From positions 434,001 through 498,000 of the forward strand of contig NZ_NPKT01000001.1 in assembly GCF_008329565.1 (NCBI RefSeq): 64,000 nt of DNA, in the 5' to 3' direction. This DNA is from Mycolicibacterium sp. P1-5. Lineage in GTDB: Bacteria > Actinomycetota > Actinomycetes > Mycobacteriales > Mycobacteriaceae. The notes under the pieces were generated by a model. That model worked only from the letters and a program-made list of their open reading frames with translations, was not told the DNA's origin and ran no database searches. The position numbers and the translations under genes were made by a program. Below are positions 53,246-62,926 of the stretch, piece by piece (position 1 is the first letter of the stretch; each line of letters opens with the position of its first letter).

Positions 53246-54526
53246 GTGGCGCTAGCTGACTCATCGCGACCCGGCCTGCTGGCCGCGTTTCGCCCCCGGA
53301 CCAGCCCGCCCGACGCGGCGACGATCCTGCGTTCGGTGCTGTGGCCCATCGCGATCATGTCGATCATTCACCGCAGTTACGTGCTGTCCTCCAACGGTTA
53401 CATCACCGACGACTTCGGCCCGGTCTACCGCGCGGTGTCCAACTTCCGCCGCGGTCTGGACATCTACAACGAGCATTTCGATCACGTCGACCCGCATTAC
53501 CTGTACCCGCCCGGCGGCACCCTGCTGATGGCGCCGTTCGGCTACCTGCCGGTGTTCGCCTCGCACAACTGGTTCGTGTTCTTCAACACCGCGGCGATGA
53601 TCATCGCCGCCTGCCTGCTGGTCCGGTTGTTCAAGTTCCCGCTGACCTCGGTGGCCCTGCCCGCGCTGCTGCTCGGGATGTTCTGCACCGAATCGGTGAC
53701 CAACACCCTGGTCTTCACCAACATCAACGGCTGCATCCTGCTCTGCGAGGTGCTGTTCTTCCGCTGGCTGCTCGACGGCAAGGTCAGTCACCAGTGGTGG
53801 GCAGGTGTGGTGATCGGGCTGTCGCTGGTGGTCAAACCGGTGCTCGGCGTGTTGCTGCTGCTGCCCCTGCTCAACCGGCAGTGGCGGACCGTGGTGGCCG
53901 CGATCGTCGTGCCGGTGGTCTTCAACCTGGCGGCCTGGCCGCTGGTCGCCGACCCGATGAACTTCGTCGAACGCACCCTGCCCTACATCTTCTCCACCCG
54001 CGACTACTTCAACAGCTCAGTGCTGGGCAACGGGACGTATTACGGGCTACCGGCGTGGCTGATCCTGACGCTGCGAGTGCTGTTCCTGGTTCTGGCCATC
54101 GCCAGCCTGTGGCTGCTGCACCGCTATTACAAAGACCGCGACCCGCTGTTCTGGATGCTGACCTCCTCCGGTGTGCTGCTGATCGCCTCGTGGCTGGTGC
54201 TGTCGCTGGCACAGGGCTACTACTCGATGATGTTGTTCCCGTTCCTGATGACCGTGGTGCTGCCCAACTCGGTGGTCCGTAACTGGCCTGCGTGGCTGGC
54301 CACCTACGGGTTCTTGACCATGGACCGCTGGCTGATGTGGCGCTGGCCGACGACCGGGCGCTTCCTGGAGTACATGAAGATCACCTACGGCTGGTCGCTG
54401 ATGCTGGTCGTGGTGTTGTGCGTGCTGTACTACCGCTACGCCGACGCCAAGGCCGAGGACCGGCTGGCCGACGGAATCGACCCGCCGTGGATGCGCGAAC
54501 CTCGGGCCGGCGCCACGGTACCGTGA
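53246..54526 (+). CDS. aftC: Arabinofuranosyltransferase AftC
   Basis: 426 aa, a GT-C-type glycosyltransferase with about ten membrane helices. The N-terminal extracytoplasmic loop contains YITDDFGPVYRAVSNFRRG with the Asp pair that binds the lipid-linked donor. NTLVFTNINGCILLCEVLFF and VVKPVLGVLLLLPLLNRQWR follow. AftC makes the alpha-1,3 branches of arabinan in arabinogalactan and lipoarabinomannan from decaprenyl-phospho-arabinose. A GTG at 53246 preceded by TACGGT suggests a leaderless transcript. Position between the lipoprotein and msrB matches Rv2673. Confidence 0.88.
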   Translation: MALADSSRPGLLAAFRPRTSPPDAATILRSVLWPIAIMSIIHRSYVLSSNGYITDDFGPVYRAVSNFRRGLDIYNEHFDHVDPHYLYPPGGTLLMAPFGYLPVFASHNWFVFFNTAAMIIAACLLVRLFKFPLTSVALPALLLGMFCTESVTNTLVFTNINGCILLCEVLFFRWLLDGKVSHQWWAGVVIGLSLVVKPVLGVLLLLPLLNRQWRTVVAAIVVPVVFNLAAWPLVADPMNFVERTLPYIFSTRDYFNSSVLGNGTYYGLPAWLILTLRVLFLVLAIASLWLLHRYYKDRDPLFWMLTSSGVLLIASWLVLSLAQGYYSMMLFPFLMTVVLPNSVVRNWPAWLATYGFLTMDRWLMWRWPTTGRFLEYMKITYGWSLMLVVVLCVLYYRYADAKAEDRLADGIDPPWMREPRAGATVP

Positions 54527-54530
54527 AGCC

Positions 54531-54950
54531 ATGAGTTCGATTCCCGCCCCGAAGCTCGAACTGACCGACGATGAGTGGCGCAAGCGCCTGGACCCGGCCG
54601 AGTATGCAGTACTGCGCGAGGCCGGCACCGAGCGGCCGTTCACCGGTGAGTACACCGACACCAAGACCGAAGGCGTCTACGCCTGTCGGGCCTGCGGTAC
54701 CGAATTGTTCCGCAGCTCTGAGAAATTCGAGTCGCACTGTGGCTGGCCGTCATTCTTCGACCCGTCGCACTCCGACGCGGTGATCCTGCGGCCGGACGAC
54801 ACACTGGGTATGCGCCGGGTGGAGGTGCTGTGCGCCAACTGCCACAGCCACCTCGGGCACGTGTTCACCGGCGAGGGCTACCCGACCCCGACCGATCAGC
54901 GCTACTGCATCAATTCGATTTCGCTGAAGCTGGTGCCGTCCGAGGCGTAG
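54531..54950 (+). CDS. msrB: Peptide-methionine (R)-S-oxide reductase MsrB
   Basis: 139 aa. Two zinc-binding pairs (CRACG near 51 and CANCH near 102), the substrate loop SHCGWPSFFDP near 68-78, and RYCINSISL near 124, whose Cys is the nucleophile. It reduces methionine-R-sulfoxide in proteins with thioredoxin. Only 4 bp separate it from aftC. Its last 41 bp overlap the end of the convergent GGDEF-EAL gene. Confidence 0.93.
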   Translation: MSSIPAPKLELTDDEWRKRLDPAEYAVLREAGTERPFTGEYTDTKTEGVYACRACGTELFRSSEKFESHCGWPSFFDPSHSDAVILRPDDTLGMRRVEVLCANCHSHLGHVFTGEGYPTPTDQRYCINSISLKLVPSEA

Positions 54951-57246
54951 CGGTCCGCGAGGCGAAGCGTTCGAGCAACGTGTCGAAGTCGATGGGCGCG
55001 CTGTAGAAGTAGCCCTGGGCGATATCGCACCCGTACTGCTGAAGCCACGCGGCGGTCTCCGCGTTCTCGACACCTTCGGCCACCGTGGTCATCCCGAGCG
55101 TGTGCGCGAGATCGACGACGGCGCGCACGACCGCCGCCGCCGTCGGATCGGTCAGCACCGGCGCGACGAAGTAACGGTCCAGCTTGACTTCGTCATTGGG
55201 CAGGTCCCGCAGATACGACAGCGTCGAATAGCCGGTGCCGAAATCATCGATGGCGACTCGAATCCGCTGATCCCGCAACTGGTGCAGCACCTGTCGGGTC
55301 TGGTCGAGATCGCCGAGAACGAGGTGCTCGGTGATCTCGACGGTGAGATTGGACGGCTCCAGCCCACTCGCGGCGAGAGCGGCCGCTGCGCGGCCCGGCA
55401 CGGTCGCGTCGGCCAGCAGTGGCGCGAACAGGTTGACCGCCACCGACGCGTCGATGCCGGCCGCCTGCCACCGCGCGGCGTCCCGGCACGCCTTGTCGAG
55501 CACGAGGTCGGTGACCTCGTCCATCATCCCGTTACGGCGAACCATCGGCAGGAAGTCCAGCGGCATTAGAACGCTGCCGTCGTGCTGGGGCCAGCGCACC
55601 AGCGCTTCGAAGCCGACCAAACTCCCTGTCTGCAAATGGAATTGCGGTTGATACACGAGCGTGAGCTCGCCGCGGCTGACGGCGTGCCGCAGTTCGCTCA
55701 ACAGGGCCAGTACCGCGGACCCGCTGCGTTCCGGAACGTCGGTGGTGCGGAACAATTCCCGGTCCACCCGTGTGGAGGCCATCTCGGGGGTGAACGTGTG
55801 CACACCGCCCGAGCCCGCCCACTTCGCCGAATACATCGCAGTATCAGCCTGTTTCAGCAGCACTTCAGCGCCCAGCCGCAAATCCTCGACAGGGGCGAAA
55901 GCCACACCCGCACTCGGCCTGATCGCCAGTTCGTGGCCGTCGACCATGAACGGCGCGGCGAACGCGTCCACCACTCGGTGTGCCACTGTCTCGGAATCCA
56001 CGATCGGTCCGGCCATGACGACGGAGAACTCGTCACCGCCGAGTCGCGCCACCATGTCATCGGGGCGCACGGCGCGATTGATCCGGTCTGCCACCAGCAT
56101 GAGCAACCGGTCGCCGACGGGATGACCGTAGCTGTCGTTGACCAGCTTGAAGTCGTTGAGATCCAACACCATCAGCGCGACCGGGGCGCGGTCGTGCTCT
56201 CGTCGTTCCATCGCCGCGGCCAACCGGTCGTTGAACCCGGTGTAGTTGGCCACCCCGGTGAGCGGATCCCGCAGCGCCTGATCGGCCATTTCGCCAAGGA
56301 GCCGCTGATTGTCACTGATCGCCAGGAACTGGCGGGTGAAGATGGCCAGCGCCAGACATGCGCCGAGCACCAGCACCGGCCGAACGGTCAGGTCCTGCAT
56401 CGGCTCGGTCGCGGCAGCCACCACGACCATGACCGCGGTGAGTCCTGGCAGCCACGCCGAGGCCCAGGCCGACTCTCTGCGGGCCTTGGGGGCGGGCGAG
56501 GTGGGTTGGTGCGAGGACAGCGCCGCAATCGTGATCAGCAACATCCCGGCGATCCAGCCGGTGTCCACGAAGGTCCCGTGTTCATAGGAACCGTCCACCG
56601 AGATGTAGGTGTACACGCTGTCGGACAAGATGACGCAGAGCAGTCCGGCGGTCAGCAGGGCCAAGGTGGCACGCAACTCAGACGGGCCCCGGACCACGAG
56701 CAGCAGGCCGAGGGTGAGCACGGCGAGCTCCAGGGCCGCGAACACCGCGGGCAGGACCTGGGCCAGATGTCCGGTGTCGCCCTCGGTCGTGTACAGCCGG
56801 TCCAGGACCACAAGCCAGAACACCAAGAAGAACGAGCCCGCGACTACGACCCCGTCGAGGAGGAACCGGCCAAGGTAGCGCTTGGTCAGGCCGGTCGGAA
56901 ACAGCAGCAGCGCGGCGCCACAGCCGATCGGGAAGAGGACGAAGGGCCACGTCTGGACACCGGACAGCAGATGCCCGGTGAGAAGCGCCTCGAAGTAGAT
57001 GAGCGTCGCCGCACCGACCGCCCACCCGGTGAGGCCGACGGTCAAGCACACCCACGCGATCCGGTGCCGACCCGACGACGACCAGGCCGCCCACGCGGCA
57101 CTTCCGGCTGCGACCCACGGCGCGATGAGGAAGACCGCGTTGTTGATCCGGTTGAGCACCGTAACAGGCACCCAGTCGCCGATCAGCCATAAGGCAATCG
57201 CAGCACCTGCGGCAGCAATGAAGACGGCCGCTCGTCCGTTACGCAT
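54910..57246 (-). CDS. Membrane GGDEF-EAL protein 1
   Basis: 778 aa from the ATG at 57246. About eight membrane helices (residues 5-290) precede GGDEF and EAL domains. ARLGGDEFSVV holds an intact GGDEF motif with an RPDD inhibitory site five residues before it. The EAL domain has GFEALVRW, DDFGTGYSTLSYL and TVAEGVEN, so synthesis and hydrolysis of c-di-GMP both look possible. It is the last of three tandem paralogues and the most divergent. A Pro/Ala-rich tail (TATPRTAPASAKSN) ends inside msrB. Confidence 0.9.
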   Translation of the reverse strand: MRNGRAAVFIAAAGAAIALWLIGDWVPVTVLNRINNAVFLIAPWVAAGSAAWAAWSSSGRHRIAWVCLTVGLTGWAVGAATLIYFEALLTGHLLSGVQTWPFVLFPIGCGAALLLFPTGLTKRYLGRFLLDGVVVAGSFFLVFWLVVLDRLYTTEGDTGHLAQVLPAVFAALELAVLTLGLLLVVRGPSELRATLALLTAGLLCVILSDSVYTYISVDGSYEHGTFVDTGWIAGMLLITIAALSSHQPTSPAPKARRESAWASAWLPGLTAVMVVVAAATEPMQDLTVRPVLVLGACLALAIFTRQFLAISDNQRLLGEMADQALRDPLTGVANYTGFNDRLAAAMERREHDRAPVALMVLDLNDFKLVNDSYGHPVGDRLLMLVADRINRAVRPDDMVARLGGDEFSVVMAGPIVDSETVAHRVVDAFAAPFMVDGHELAIRPSAGVAFAPVEDLRLGAEVLLKQADTAMYSAKWAGSGGVHTFTPEMASTRVDRELFRTTDVPERSGSAVLALLSELRHAVSRGELTLVYQPQFHLQTGSLVGFEALVRWPQHDGSVLMPLDFLPMVRRNGMMDEVTDLVLDKACRDAARWQAAGIDASVAVNLFAPLLADATVPGRAAAALAASGLEPSNLTVEITEHLVLGDLDQTRQVLHQLRDQRIRVAIDDFGTGYSTLSYLRDLPNDEVKLDRYFVAPVLTDPTAAAVVRAVVDLAHTLGMTTVAEGVENAETAAWLQQYGCDIAQGYFYSAPIDFDTLLERFASRTATPRTAPASAKSN

Positions 57247-57316
57247 CCCACCCCCTCGCCGCCACACTCACAGCCATGAATGGTTCGGCCGAGACGGCAT
57301 TTACAGCAGCGCTAGG

Positions 57317-59656
57317 TTAGCAACGCCGCCGCGCCTGATAATCGGAAACGGTAGTCTTGCCTGACCTCAGCAACTCGTCAGGGGCCAGCGGCAAGCCGTA
57401 GAAGAAGCCCTGGCCGATGTCGCAGCCGAGTTCGCGCACCAGCTGCGCGGTCTCGTCGTCCTCGACACCCTCGACGACCACGGTCAGATCCAGCACGTGC
57501 GCGAGATCGACGATCGCCCTGACGACCGCCGCCGCGCGTGCGTCGACCAGAATCGACGAGATGAAGCTCCGGTCCAGTTTCACCTCGTCGATCGGCAGGT
57601 CCCGCAGATAGGACAAGGCCGAGTAACCGCTGCCGAAATCGTCGATGGCGATGCGAATTCCATTGTCGCGCAATTGTTCCAGCACCCTACGCGTGCGCTC
57701 GGTGCTGTCCAGGAACAGATCTTCGGTGATCTCCACCGTCAAGGCGGTCGGCTCCAGGCCGCGGTCGGCCAGCGCTCGCGCGATCAACGCCGGCAGGTCG
57801 GCGTTGGCCAGTGAAGGGGCGAACAGGTTCACCGCGACCGGCACGTCGATGCCCGCCTGATGCCAGGCCAGTGCGTCATCAAGAGCGGTGGTGATCACCA
57901 GCTGTGTGACCAGACCCATCAGTCCGTGCCTACGCACCAGCGGCAGAAACGCCTCCGGTGACAGCACGCCGCCGTCGGGCTGCGGCCAGCGCAGCAACGA
58001 CTCCACCCCGACGAGCTCGCCGGTGCGCAGATCCACCTTCGGCTGATAGACCAGCGTGAGCTCGGTGTTGTCGATAGCCACCCGAAGCCGGCCCAGCACT
58101 TCGACCGGCGGAACTCCGCCGAATTCGGGGTCCGGCGCGGGCGATCCGAACAGCTTCTTGTCGTCGACGTCGGTGAGCAATTGCATTTCCGGGGTGTAGA
58201 TCTGCATCGCACGCAGTCGCGATCGTTTCGCCGAGTACATCGCGATGTCGGCGTGCTTCATCAGGTCCCCGGCCGAGAGAGCCCCCTCGTGCCCCTCAGC
58301 CACCGCCAGCCCGACACTGGGTCTGATCAGCAGCTCGTGACCGCTGAGCATGAACGGTTCCTCGAAGGCGTCGACCACCCGGTTACCGGCGAGCTCAGCC
58401 GCCTCAGCGCTGCCGATGACCAACACGGCGAACTCGTCGCCGCCGAGCCGGGCCACCGTGTCGCCCCGCCGCAGGCAGGTGCGCAGTCGCGCAGCGACTC
58501 CGACCAACAAATCGTCCCCGACCAAATGCCCCAGGTTGTCGTTGACCAGCTTGAAATCATTCAGGTCGATGGATATCACCGCCAGCGGAAGTTGCTCGCG
58601 CTGCAGCAATTTCATTGCCCGGTCGAGGCGGCTGTTGAACAGTGCGCGGTTGGCCAGCCCGGTCAGCGGATCGTGCAGCGCCTGGTCGGCGACGGCGGCA
58701 ACCAGCCGCCGGTTCTCCCGCACAGCCAGAAATTGCCGAGCGAGCACCGCGAATACCAGCAGACCTGCGACGACCATGACGGGCGGAGACCTCAGCAGCG
58801 GCGCCGGCTGGGCGGCCGTGACGATGGCCGCCAAGAGCAGCGGCGTGTAGGGCATCCAGACCGATGCCCACCCCGGCAGCGCCAGCGGGCCGCGTTCGTC
58901 GACCCCGCCATCGCAGGCTGCGGCCGCGGCCACGGTGAACAGCAGCACGCCGGCGGCCCACCCGAGGTCGATGAGGTTTCCCGACGTGTACTCGTCGCGA
59001 TGGGCCAGATAGACAAACGCGCTGTCCGACAAGGCAAAGCAGGCTGCACCCGCGGTCAACAGGGTCAGCGACAGCCGACGATCACTACCGGCCCCGACCA
59101 CGACAACCGCGGCGACCGTCAGGACCAGGATGTCGGCGAGCGGGTAGATCACCGAGATCGCCAGTCCCAGCCGACCTGTCTCGTCGGACACGTACATCTG
59201 GTGCAGAATCAGCACCCAGCTCACCAGGAACAGTGAGGCCGCCACGATGAATCCGTCCAGGATCAGCCGGCCCCGGGACTGGCGGTTGTCGACGGGCATG
59301 AACAACAGCGCCGCGCAAACACCTATCGGAAACAGCAGATATCCGGCATCGGCGATGGACGGAAACGGCACCTCATGAAACCGCACATCGTAGTACGCCC
59401 AGATCGCCTCGCCGCTTGCCCAGCCCAGCAGTGCGATGGTCAGCGCCACCCACGCGCGCCGCCGGCGACCCTCCAGCGACCGGGCCGCCAGCACCGCGAA
59501 GACGAAGGCCGGAACGGTAACCGCGACCGAGATGACATCGTTGACGACGGTGATCCTCTTATCGAACGACCAGCCGGCCAGAATCACGGCGGCGATCGCG
59601 ACATAGGCGACGGCGGCACCCAGCGCGACATGAGAAGTCTTGGGCATCTTGGACAT
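57317..59656 (-). CDS. Membrane GGDEF-EAL protein 2
   Basis: 779 aa from the ATG at 59656, 20 bp after the upstream paralogue. Eight or so membrane helices, then ARLGGDEFAVLV with the inhibitory site RRGD, and an EAL domain in which the signature reads VGVESLLRW (ESL instead of EAL) while the Glu and the DDFGSGYSALSYL and VVEGVED motifs remain. A diguanylate cyclase with a probably active phosphodiesterase domain; the Ala-to-Ser change is conservative. Sensor input through the membrane part unknown. Confidence 0.9.
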   Translation of the reverse strand: MSKMPKTSHVALGAAVAYVAIAAVILAGWSFDKRITVVNDVISVAVTVPAFVFAVLAARSLEGRRRRAWVALTIALLGWASGEAIWAYYDVRFHEVPFPSIADAGYLLFPIGVCAALLFMPVDNRQSRGRLILDGFIVAASLFLVSWVLILHQMYVSDETGRLGLAISVIYPLADILVLTVAAVVVVGAGSDRRLSLTLLTAGAACFALSDSAFVYLAHRDEYTSGNLIDLGWAAGVLLFTVAAAAACDGGVDERGPLALPGWASVWMPYTPLLLAAIVTAAQPAPLLRSPPVMVVAGLLVFAVLARQFLAVRENRRLVAAVADQALHDPLTGLANRALFNSRLDRAMKLLQREQLPLAVISIDLNDFKLVNDNLGHLVGDDLLVGVAARLRTCLRRGDTVARLGGDEFAVLVIGSAEAAELAGNRVVDAFEEPFMLSGHELLIRPSVGLAVAEGHEGALSAGDLMKHADIAMYSAKRSRLRAMQIYTPEMQLLTDVDDKKLFGSPAPDPEFGGVPPVEVLGRLRVAIDNTELTLVYQPKVDLRTGELVGVESLLRWPQPDGGVLSPEAFLPLVRRHGLMGLVTQLVITTALDDALAWHQAGIDVPVAVNLFAPSLANADLPALIARALADRGLEPTALTVEITEDLFLDSTERTRRVLEQLRDNGIRIAIDDFGSGYSALSYLRDLPIDEVKLDRSFISSILVDARAAAVVRAIVDLAHVLDLTVVVEGVEDDETAQLVRELGCDIGQGFFYGLPLAPDELLRSGKTTVSDYQARRRC

Positions 59657-59676
59657 TCGTGCCGTCTCGTGGATTG

Positions 59677-62169
59677 CTATCGCAGCAGCTCGATCTGCGG
59701 GACGTCGGATTCGGACCAGAGGCCGGCGCCTTGCCGATCCGAGCAACCCAGAGCCTGGCCGCCACCGTCGGTCCTACATCTCTTCAGTAGGTCGCGCAGT
59801 TTGTCGGCAGTCAGCGGCGGACTGAAGTAGTAGCCCTGCCCGATGTTGCAGCCCTGCTCGCGGAGCCAGTCCGCCGTGGTCGCCGTTTCGATGCCCTCGG
59901 CGACCGTGGACAAACCCAGCTCGGCGGCCAGATTGATCACGGCGCGTACCACGGCGGCAGCCCGTTTGTCGGCAGGGATCGGCGCGATGAAGTGGCGGTC
60001 CAGCTTGACCTCGTCGACGGTGAGGTCACGCATGTAGGACAACGCCGAGTAACCGCTGCCGAAATCGTCAATCGCGATCCGGATTCCGTGTTCCTGCAAC
60101 TGATCCAGCACCGCCCTGGTGCGCTCCATGTTGTCCAGGAAGAGGTCTTCGGTGATCTCGACGGTAAGTTGTGACGGATCGAGGTCGCGGGCCGCGAGTG
60201 CCTTGGCGAACTTGCCGGGCAATCTCAGGTCGGCCATCGACGGCGCGAACACGTTCACCGCGATGGGTATCTCGAGAGAGTCAGCGCGCCAGCGCAATAC
60301 GTCGTCGAGGGCCTGATTGACCACCAGGTCGGTGATCGAGCCCATCAGCCCGTAGCGACGGACCAGCGGGAGAAACTCGTCGGGTGCAAGCAGGCCGCGC
60401 GTTGGATGCGGCCAGCGCACCAGCGCCTCCACTCCGACGATCGCGGCGGTGTTGAGGTCGAACTTCGGCTGATACACGAGGGTGAGTTCGAACTGGTCGA
60501 TGGCCTGGCGCAGCTCGCTGAGCAATCGGATTGTGCCGGCACCACTGCGCGTGGTGGGCAATGACCCACTGCCGAAGAGGTCGCTGTCGGGCGCTTCGGC
60601 GAGCAACATCTCCGAGTTGAACGGATGGACGCCGCCGGTCCGGGACCGCTTGGCGGCATACATCGCGATGCCCGCGCGCTTGAGCAGATCCTCTGCGGTC
60701 AGGTCGGGGTCATCGGCTTCGGCGACCGCGAGACCGGCACTGGGCCGGATCAGCAGATCCTGACCGTCGACGATGAAGGGCTCGTCGAACGCCTCCACCA
60801 CCCGGTGCGCGACCAGTTGCGAATTGTCCACTCGCCCTTCGATGAGCACAGCGAACTCGTCGCCGCCGAGGCGCGCCACAGTGTCACCGGCTCGGACAGA
60901 TCCGACTATCCGCTCGGCGACCAGGCTGAGCAGTTCGTCACCGACCGGGTGACCGAGGGTGTCGTTGACCACCTTGAAGTCGTCGAGGTCCATGGCCAGA
61001 ACGGCGACCGACAGTCCGTCGCGCTGGCGCAACTGCATGGCGTGGTTGAGGCGATCCCGGAACACGATGCGATTGCCGACGCCGGTCAGCGGATCACGCA
61101 GCGCCTGCTCGGCCACCGTCGCCAGCAGACTGCGGTTCTCGCTCATCACCAGCAGCTGGCGGCCGCTGAACGCCAGCAGCAGCACCACTCCGATGACCGG
61201 TATCGGCCCGTCCTTGATCTCCTGGGGCGTCTCGGTGAAGATCGCCGCGCTGGCCAGCAGTAGCGGCACGAACGGCAACCACACCGACGTCCATGAAACA
61301 GCTTGCGGCGCAACAGTTTCCCGGTGCACGAATCCGCGCGCGGCGATCGCTGCTGCGCCGAACAACGCCAGCCCCACCAGCCATCCGAGGTAGAGCGACG
61401 CAGTAGCCGTCGACTGTCTCGTTGCGGTCAGATAGACGAAGGCGCCGTCGGACATCGCAATACCCAACATGGCAAGCGTCAACAGCACCGGTGTCCGGCG
61501 CTGGCCGCGTTGGGCGCGCGCGACCACCAAGACGCCAATGGTCAGAACGGCGGCATCCAGCACCGGGTAACTGACCGAAACCGCAACCTGCATCCGATCG
61601 CTGGGCACCGACTTCCACAACTCGTCGAGCACCACGGCCCAGCCCACGATGACGAACGACCCCGCCACGATCAGTCCGTCGAGGATCAGCCGCGTCCGGG
61701 ACGTGCGGCTGAGCCCGGATGACAGCAGCAGCAACGCAATCGCGGTGGCGATCGGCAGAACCAGGTACGCGACGTCGGCCACTGATGGGTACGGGTGCTT
61801 GACTTCGGCGAGTCGGTAAAAGAACCAGAGAACAGCACCGAGCGTGAATGAAGCGAGCCCGATGGACATCGCAGTCCATGCGATTCGCACCCGGCCGCGG
61901 CCAGTCCGCGCGGTGATGGCCGCGGCGATCGTAGCAACGGCGGCGAGCGCGGTCATCAGGTTGTCGGCAGCGCTGGCAAGCGTAATGCGCGACCCGCCGA
62001 GCCATCCGGTGAGCGCGAACAGCATCCCGATCACCAGAACGCACACGACAAGACCGACGACCATCGCTGTGGTCTGCTTCGCCCTCAGCCCTCTCAAACG
62101 GGCCCCCGATCGTGTCGGCCGCGCAGGAAACTCACGGTCCAGCAATCGTAGCGAACCAAGGGCCGCCAA
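59677..62169 (-). CDS. Membrane GGDEF-EAL protein 3
   Basis: Up to 830 aa; the N-terminus is uncertain (62169 is a TTG; the ATG at 62064 is the next good start). Membrane helices fill residues 40-300, then ARLGGDEFAVLI with inhibitory site RAGD, and EAL motifs VGVEALVRW, DDFGSGYSALSYM and TVAEGIET. It begins 23 bp after the hemQ stop on the same strand, so it may be co-transcribed with the heme genes. The C-terminal Arg/Gly/Gln tail is unlike its paralogues. Confidence 0.9.
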   Translation of the reverse strand: MAALGSLRLLDREFPARPTRSGARLRGLRAKQTTAMVVGLVVCVLVIGMLFALTGWLGGSRITLASAADNLMTALAAVATIAAAITARTGRGRVRIAWTAMSIGLASFTLGAVLWFFYRLAEVKHPYPSVADVAYLVLPIATAIALLLLSSGLSRTSRTRLILDGLIVAGSFVIVGWAVVLDELWKSVPSDRMQVAVSVSYPVLDAAVLTIGVLVVARAQRGQRRTPVLLTLAMLGIAMSDGAFVYLTATRQSTATASLYLGWLVGLALFGAAAIAARGFVHRETVAPQAVSWTSVWLPFVPLLLASAAIFTETPQEIKDGPIPVIGVVLLLAFSGRQLLVMSENRSLLATVAEQALRDPLTGVGNRIVFRDRLNHAMQLRQRDGLSVAVLAMDLDDFKVVNDTLGHPVGDELLSLVAERIVGSVRAGDTVARLGGDEFAVLIEGRVDNSQLVAHRVVEAFDEPFIVDGQDLLIRPSAGLAVAEADDPDLTAEDLLKRAGIAMYAAKRSRTGGVHPFNSEMLLAEAPDSDLFGSGSLPTTRSGAGTIRLLSELRQAIDQFELTLVYQPKFDLNTAAIVGVEALVRWPHPTRGLLAPDEFLPLVRRYGLMGSITDLVVNQALDDVLRWRADSLEIPIAVNVFAPSMADLRLPGKFAKALAARDLDPSQLTVEITEDLFLDNMERTRAVLDQLQEHGIRIAIDDFGSGYSALSYMRDLTVDEVKLDRHFIAPIPADKRAAAVVRAVINLAAELGLSTVAEGIETATTADWLREQGCNIGQGYYFSPPLTADKLRDLLKRCRTDGGGQALGCSDRQGAGLWSESDVPQIELLR

Positions 62170-62192
62170 ACAGGGACTTCGAAGCGCGTTTG

Positions 62193-62897
62193 CTAAGGCA
62201 GCTTGGCGATCAATTCCTCGACGCCGATGCGGGGACCGGTGAAGAACGGGGTCTCCTCGCGGACATGCCGGCGGGCTTCGGTGGCCCGCAGATCACGCAT
62301 CAGGTCGACGATGCGGTACAGCTCAGGGGCTTCGAACGCCAGGATCCACTCGTAGTCGCCGAGCGCGAAGGCCGGGACGGTGTTGGCCCGCACGTCTTTG
62401 TAGGTTCGGGCGGCCATGCCGTGATCGGCCAGCATCTTGCGGCGGTCCTCGTCGGGCAGCAGATACCAGTCCAGCGAACGCACGAAGGGGTAGACGCAAA
62501 CGTAGTTGCCCGGCTCCTCCCCGGCCAGAAATGCCGGGATGTGGCTCTTGTTGAACTCCGCCGGGCGGTGCAGCGCCACCGCGCTCCACACCGGCGTGAC
62601 GGCCCGGCCCAACGTCGTGGTGCGCCGGAAATCGTTGTAGGTGGCCTGAAGCGACTCGATCCGCTCAGCGTGCGTCCAGATCATGAAGTCGGCGTCGGCG
62701 CGCAGGCCCGCGACGTCGTAGATGCCGCGCACCACGACACCGTTGTCCTCCTGTTGCTTGAGGAACGTCGCGGTCTCGTCGGCGACGGCCGCCCGCGACT
62801 CCTCGTCGAAGCCCAACTCGCCCGGTTCGGCCGCGAAGCTCGAGAACATCACGTAGCGGAGCGCGGCGTTGAGCTCGTCGAAGTCCAGTTTGGCCAT
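62193..62897 (-). CDS. hemQ: Coproheme decarboxylase HemQ (ChdC)
   Basis: 234 aa from the ATG at 62897 ([20 protein letters not shown]). A full match to actinobacterial Hem[61 protein letters not shown] (with the catalytic Tyr region) and a dimer interface [20 protein letters not shown]. It converts coproheme III to heme b with peroxide in the coproporphyrin-dependent pathway. Directly downstream of hemY/cgoX, as in M. tuberculosis Rv2676c-Rv2677c. Confidence 0.95.
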   Translation of the reverse strand: MAKLDFDELNAALRYVMFSSFAAEPGELGFDEESRAAVADETATFLKQQEDNGVVVRGIYDVAGLRADADFMIWTHAERIESLQATYNDFRRTTTLGRAVTPVWSAVALHRPAEFNKSHIPAFLAGEEPGNYVCVYPFVRSLDWYLLPDEDRRKMLADHGMAARTYKDVRANTVPAFALGDYEWILAFEAPELYRIVDLMRDLRATEARRHVREETPFFTGPRIGVEELIAKLP

Positions 62898-62926
62898 AGG
62901 ACCCATCGTGCCACGCGCAGGTCCGG

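Noticed and set aside
55582..57192. 536-codon plus-strand frame over GGDEF-EAL gene 1
   Set aside because: Gln/His/Arg-rich shadow of an intact enzyme.
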